A stretch of 19,867 nt of DNA from Lachnospiraceae bacterium UBA7225. Its GTDB lineage: Bacteria > Bacillota > Clostridia > Lachnospirales > Lachnospiraceae. Shown here one piece after another: positions 16,647-19,867 of the stretch. The notes below the pieces were generated by a model, which was not told the origin of the DNA, made no database searches, and saw nothing but the letters and a program-made list of their open reading frames with translations. A program made the position numbers and the translations under genes. Location of the stretch: NCBI GenBank assembly GCA_002473385.1, contig DKTR01000094.1, forward strand, positions 1 through 19,867. The letters are read 5' to 3'. Position 1 is the stretch's first letter. Every line of letters begins with the position of its first letter.

Positions 16647-16747
16647 GCCAGGCGCCGTGCTTGCACGAGCATTTGGCAAATGCCACGAGGGGCGCTATGC
16701 GCCGGTCCGCGCTAAACGGATATCCCCCGGACATCCGGCGCCCTGGC
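16647..16747. repeat. ~100-bp multi-hairpin element with terminal inverted repeats (REP/MITE-like)
   Basis: The stretch is bounded by imperfect inverted repeats, gccaggcgccg (16647-16657) and cggcgccctggc (16736-16747). It is packed with smaller perfect hairpins: gtgc-tt-gcac (16657-16666), gcattt-ggc-aaatgc (16669-16683), ggcgc-tat-gcgcc (16691-16703), and gtccg/cggac (16705-16709 with 16728-16732) enclosing the palindrome ggatatcc. It is GC-rich compared with its flanks and contains no gene. It resembles dispersed palindromic elements, but copy number cannot be judged from one window and I see no target-site duplication. If transcription starts near 16750 it would form the structured leader of the GH32 mRNA. 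Confidence 0.6.
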
Positions 16748-16753
16748 ATCTAT

Positions 16754-16782
16754 ATCATAAACAAAACGCAGCGGGAATGCAA
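16754..16782 (-). promoter_or_regulatory. candidate promoter for the GH32-GH13-GH36 genes
   Basis: On the minus strand, -35-like TTGCAT (16777-16782), 17-bp spacer, -10 TATGAT (16754-16759, five of six bases). It overlaps the distal arm of the terminator at 16756-16801. A promoter somewhere in 16600-16760 is expected because that terminator should stop transcription from the transporter genes. This is the best match I see, but the -35 matches only three of six bases. Confidence 0.35.
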
Positions 16783-16801
16783 GATACACTTCCCGCTGCG
16801 T
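16756..16801 (-). terminator. strong intrinsic terminator after the second transporter
   Basis: A perfect 12-bp inverted repeat acgcagcgggaa (16766-16777) / ttcccgctgcgt (16790-16801) with a 12-nt loop. On the minus strand the stem is followed by TTTTGTTTATG. It lies 18 bp after the stop codon of the permease remnant, so it was probably the original terminator of that lost gene. Confidence 0.85.
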
Positions 16802-16819
16802 CAGAAAAACCCTTTCACA

Positions 16820-16924
16820 TCAGTCTTTTACTGCACCGCAGGTTACGCCCTCTACAATATATCTCTTCATGAACAGGTACAGAATCAGGATTGGCAGCAG
16901 GACTGCCATTACAAGACCCGGAAG
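16820..16924 (-). pseudogene. 3' remnant of a third MalG-type ABC permease
   Basis: Read on the minus strand, 16924-16820 gives 34 codons and a TGA stop. The peptide runs LPGLVMAVLLPILILYLF, then MKRYIVEGVTCGAVKD. This is the last membrane segment and the C-terminal VEG-T-GAVKD signature of CUT1 MalG-type permeases. There is no start: in this frame a TAG stop lies immediately upstream (16925-16927). The sequence differs from the end of the intact permease next to it (QKQILNGVVNGAVK), so it is not a tandem duplication of that gene but the tail of another paralogue. It begins only 5 bp after the stop codon of the intact permease. It marks a recombination or deletion junction in the transporter region. 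Confidence 0.8.
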
Positions 16925-16929
16925 CTATA

Positions 16930-17778
16930 CTACTTGACAGCGCCGTTTACAACACCATTTAAGATCTGCTTCTGGCATACGATATAGAACAGAAGAATCG
17001 GAATCAATGCCAGCAGGTAGGATGCAAATGCCAGGTTGTAATTTGTGCCGAACTGTGTCTGGAAGTTGAGCTGTGCCAACGGCAGCGTGTTCTGTCCGGT
17101 ACCGGACATAATAACAAGCGGTGTCATAACATCGTTCCAGGTGCTCATCGCGGTCAGAACGGCAACGGTAGCATGCATCGGTTTCATGATCGGGAACACG
17201 ATAGACCAGTAGGTCTTCCATGTCGTCGCGCCGTCCACACGCGCCGCTTCTTCCAGCGCCAGCGGAATGTTGGTCAGATAACCTCTGTACAGCATCAGGT
17301 TCAGTGGCATAAAGAACACCGTATAACAAAGGATAACACCGACACGGTTCGCAATACCCATCTGCGCCGTCTGTTTAACAAGAGGCATCATCAGGATCGC
17401 AAACGGTACGAACATACCGCTTACAATATACAGGTACGCAAAATTATAAAATTTGCTGCCCTTCATGCTGCGTCCGATCGCATAGCCGCCAAGACCGTGA
17501 ATTACGATAGAAAGCACAACGGTGGTTACCGTAAGGAGTAAGCTGTTGCCAAGAGAGTGCCAGAAATCGGTCACGCGCATCGCCTCTGCAAAGTTTGAAA
17601 GGCTCCAGGATGCCGGAAGCGCCAGAGCACCGGCAATATCGTTTGTCATTTCAGAGGGCTGCTTGAATGCGATGATTACCGCCATATATAAGGGGAAGAA
17701 AATCGTCACACAGCCGATAATCAACAAAATTGTAATCGGCCAGTTGACCGTTCTTGCTGCTTTATTCGTCTTATGCAT
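16930..17778 (-). CDS. ABC sugar transporter permease, MalG-like (CUT1, second transporter)
   Basis: A 282-residue permease with six predicted membrane segments. The EAA loop is at ~176-200 (EEAARVDGATTWKTYWSIVF...), and the C-terminus ends in NGVVNGAVK, a normal family ending. The gene looks complete, although a second unrelated permease tail follows it directly. Its ATG shares one base with the stop codon of the upstream permease (TAATG at 17778), with AAGGAGGAG upstream, so translation is coupled. Together with the MalF-like partner it should import a sucrose- or raffinose-type sugar, judging from the GH32, amylosucrase-like and GH36 genes downstream. The ATPase must come from elsewhere. 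Confidence 0.93.
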   Translation of the reverse strand: MHKTNKAARTVNWPITILLIIGCVTIFFPLYMAVIIAFKQPSEMTNDIAGALALPASWSLSNFAEAMRVTDFWHSLGNSLLLTVTTVVLSIVIHGLGGYAIGRSMKGSKFYNFAYLYIVSGMFVPFAILMMPLVKQTAQMGIANRVGVILCYTVFFMPLNLMLYRGYLTNIPLALEEAARVDGATTWKTYWSIVFPIMKPMHATVAVLTAMSTWNDVMTPLVIMSGTGQNTLPLAQLNFQTQFGTNYNLAFASYLLALIPILLFYIVCQKQILNGVVNGAVK

Positions 17779-18659
17779 TATAACTGCTCCTCCTTTCTGT
17801 TGGTAATCGTTGTCTGTACCACGGAAATAATAACAATTACGACAAAGAATACAAATGCGTTCGCACTCTGGAAACCAAACTGTCCGCCGCTCATACCATT
17901 ATTATAAATCAGGTAGGAGATTGACTCTGTACTCTGGGAAGGACCGCCCTTTGTCAATGCCATAATCTGGTCGAATACCATCAGGAAGTTCTTCATACAA
18001 AGTACCATGTTGATGGAGAAGAACGGGATAATCAGCGGGAAAGTAAGCTCTTTAAACTGTTTCCATCCGCTTACACCGTCAATTGCACCCGCCTCATATA
18101 CATCCTCCGGAACTGTCTGAAGACCGGAAATATAAATGATGGTGTTCATTGCAATTGCCTGCCAGCAGCCTACGATTACGATAGCGATCCATGCTTTGCC
18201 CGTGCTGGAAAGCATACTGCTGCTCAGCGCCCCGATACCGAGTGTCTGTCCGATTACCGGCAGAACATAGGTGAAGATAAAGCTGAAAATGTAGCCGATA
18301 ACCAGTCCGCCAAGTACGTTCGGTATAAAGTAAATTCCGCGGAGCGCACTCTTGCATTTGATTTTACTGTTCAGTCCCAGCGCAAGAACCAGACTGATTA
18401 CATTGGTGATAATTGTGCTGACCAGCGCATACTTGAAAGTAAACCAATAAGATTTTCCCACACGCGCGTCAGAAAACAGGTCGATGTAGTTTCGAAGCCC
18501 AACCCATTCATAAGAGCCGTAGCCTTTAAAATTTGTGAAGCTGTACATGAAGCCTTTGATCAGCGGCAAGGTATTGAAGCAGAAAAACAATGCCAGTACC
18601 GGAATCGTAATCAACATAAATGTGCGTTTTCTATCCTGTGCTCCTTTGGATAATTTCAT
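17778..18659 (-). CDS. ABC sugar transporter permease, MalF-like (CUT1, second transporter)
   Basis: A 293-residue permease with six predicted membrane segments. The EAA loop lies at ~189-212 (EAGAIDGVSGWKQFKELTFP), where alanine and glycine replace the usual EAA spacing slightly. TKGGPSQSTES at 236-246 is the MalF-type motif. The start ATG shares one base with the stop codon of the solute-binding protein gene (TAATG at 18659), with GGGGGAG upstream. This operon therefore has no hairpin between binding protein and permease, unlike the other transporter in the window. Confidence 0.93.
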   Translation of the reverse strand: MKLSKGAQDRKRTFMLITIPVLALFFCFNTLPLIKGFMYSFTNFKGYGSYEWVGLRNYIDLFSDARVGKSYWFTFKYALVSTIITNVISLVLALGLNSKIKCKSALRGIYFIPNVLGGLVIGYIFSFIFTYVLPVIGQTLGIGALSSSMLSSTGKAWIAIVIVGCWQAIAMNTIIYISGLQTVPEDVYEAGAIDGVSGWKQFKELTFPLIIPFFSINMVLCMKNFLMVFDQIMALTKGGPSQSTESISYLIYNNGMSGGQFGFQSANAFVFFVVIVIISVVQTTITNRKEEQL

Positions 18660-19867
18660 TACTCTTCTCCCCCTTCTGTCAGTTTTTCAGGATGCTCTTC
18701 GTAGAATTTCTGAACCTTTGTGATAAGGTCGCGGTTGTAACGAATCCACTCTGTATCAAATTTCTCAAGGAAGGTATCCAGTGCATTTTCGCTGTCATCC
18801 ATCAGGAAGGTCTGGATCATAGCGTCTACCGCCATCTCAGACGGATAGTGGTGGTCCTGATAATCCGCCATCTTATCATTTTCGATGTATTCCTTCATGC
18901 CATCCAGCATGGACGGAAGCTCGAAGTCACCCTTCTTACACGGAACCGCGCTCTGGTCATCCAGATACGTCTGGATATTCTCATCTTCATACAGGAAGTC
19001 CAACACCTCGTAGATAGCGTCCTTCTTGTCTTCCATTCCCGCCATAACAGACCACTGAAGGTCGTTGCCGGAGTTAAGGAGATTTTCGTCAGCATTGTTG
19101 CTTGCCGGGAATACGAATGAATCAATATTGATATCCGGGTTTACGGATTTAATCTGCGGAACCGCATAGCTTCCGATTACATACATTGCGGATTCCCCTC
19201 TTGCAAACGCCGTACAAGCATCGTTGTAGCTATATGCATACGGATCCGCCTGTGCATACCGGAGCAAAGATTTTGTTACTTCTGCTACCGGGCGGTATGC
19301 ATCCGCGAATTTTGCCGTACCTGCATTTACCTGTGAACAGATGTCCGACGGCGCGAGGTCTACGCAGATCGCATTCCACGGTGCAAGACATGTCCAGGTA
19401 TCTTTAAATCCAAAATAAAGCGGCTGAATACCCGCTGTCTGAATGTCATCGCAGAGTTTATAGAACTCATCCAGTGTGGTCGGAATCGTCCAGCCATGTT
19501 CGTCAAAGATATCCTTGTTGTACAGAACACCGGCTGCGTTTGCCATGTATGGAACTGCATAAACGCCATCATACGGGATAAATTCCAGCTCTTTATCTGT
19601 GCGCAGATAGGACTCCTTGATCTCACTCAGCCCCTGGTAGTCGGAAATATCCATCAGCATGTCGGAATCCAGGAAGTTGGAATAGTTGATATCGCCACCG
19701 ATACCAATAATCTCCGGGTAATCCTCACGGATAAATCTCGTTTTCAGGATAGTCATTGCATCGTTCGGAGAGTCGATCTTCAGCTCGATATCGTCATGCG
19801 TCGCATTGAACTTCTCTTCCAATGCCTCAAATGCCTTTACCGCTTCCGGCTTGTACTGGACGATTTC
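18659..19867 (-). CDS. extracellular sugar-binding protein of second CUT1 ABC transporter (5' end cut by window edge)
   Basis: 402 residues are visible and the frame stays open to the window edge, so the signal peptide and perhaps 30-60 further residues lie outside. Family 1 solute-binding protein features: the FLDSDMLMDISDYQGL segment, DGVYAVPYMANAAGVLYNKDIFDEHGW (the ligand-cleft strand shared with the other binding protein), and ARGESAMYVIGSYAVPQIK. The N-terminal visible part (VKAFEALEEKFNATHDDIELKI) is the usual start of the first domain. It overlaps the downstream permease by one base. The ligand is probably sucrose, raffinose or a related oligosaccharide, inferred from the downstream enzymes. 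Whether it is a lipoprotein cannot be seen here. Confidence 0.93.
   Translation of the reverse strand, partial: EIVQYKPEAVKAFEALEEKFNATHDDIELKIDSPNDAMTILKTRFIREDYPEIIGIGGDINYSNFLDSDMLMDISDYQGLSEIKESYLRTDKELEFIPYDGVYAVPYMANAAGVLYNKDIFDEHGWTIPTTLDEFYKLCDDIQTAGIQPLYFGFKDTWTCLAPWNAICVDLAPSDICSQVNAGTAKFADAYRPVAEVTKSLLRYAQADPYAYSYNDACTAFARGESAMYVIGSYAVPQIKSVNPDINIDSFVFPASNNADENLLNSGNDLQWSVMAGMEDKKDAIYEVLDFLYEDENIQTYLDDQSAVPCKKGDFELPSMLDGMKEYIENDKMADYQDHHYPSEMAVDAMIQTFLMDDSENALDTFLEKFDTEWIRYNRDLITKVQKFYEEHPEKLTEGGEE

Noticed and set aside
16600..16749. N-terminal extension of the GH32 gene through the hairpin element (50 extra codons)
   Set aside because: A good GGAGG site sits in front of the ATG at 16599, and the extension is a translation of palindromic repeat DNA, not enzyme-like sequence.

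Overview
The window looks like part of a gut Lachnospiraceae (Clostridia, Firmicutes) chromosome. This is inferred from the gene families: a YesM/YesN-type two-component system, ABC sugar transporters without their own ATPase, and a PD-(D/E)XK 'Rpn-like' protein with a charged RGE-repeat tail. AGGAGG-type ribosome binding sites and T-rich hairpin terminators fit this too. Every gene I can support lies on the minus strand, so transcription runs from high to low coordinates. The dominant theme is uptake and breakdown of raffinose-family oligosaccharides, melibiose-type alpha-galactosides and sucrose.

Upstream block (19867 down to 10920): a solute-binding protein (5' end cut by the window edge) and two CUT1 permeases, each joined to the next by a one-base TAATG overlap. 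A scar region at 16600-16930 follows. It holds the last ~34 codons of a different, otherwise missing permease, a strong terminator, and a ~100-bp multi-hairpin element with terminal inverted repeats. Downstream come a GH32 sucrose/fructan hydrolase, an amylosucrase-family GH13 enzyme and a canonical GH36 alpha-galactosidase, closed by a strong hairpin terminator at 10920-10963.

Middle block (10846 down to 2102): a sensor kinase and an AraC-type response regulator (overlapping genes), then a promoter with a perfect -10 box. It continues with a second solute-binding protein, an internal terminator-like hairpin, two more permeases, and a second, divergent GH36-type alpha-galactosidase, ending at a terminator at 2102-2132. 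The two-component system probably senses an extracellular sugar and activates the adjacent transporter operon.

Tail (2101 down to 1): a TetR-family regulator with its own consensus promoter and a perfect 10-bp inverted repeat over its -35 box, and an Rpn-like nuclease-fold gene with a strong extended -10 promoter. Neither is obviously tied to sugar use.

Proposed flow: both transporters import alpha-galactosides and/or sucrose. The GH36 enzymes remove galactose, leaving sucrose from raffinose. Sucrose is then either hydrolysed by GH32 or used as glucosyl donor by the amylosucrase-like enzyme, giving alpha-glucan and fructose. No transport ATPase is encoded here, so a shared MsmK-type ATPase elsewhere is expected. 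Nothing in the window is a clearly new system. The least explained part is the 16600-16930 junction.
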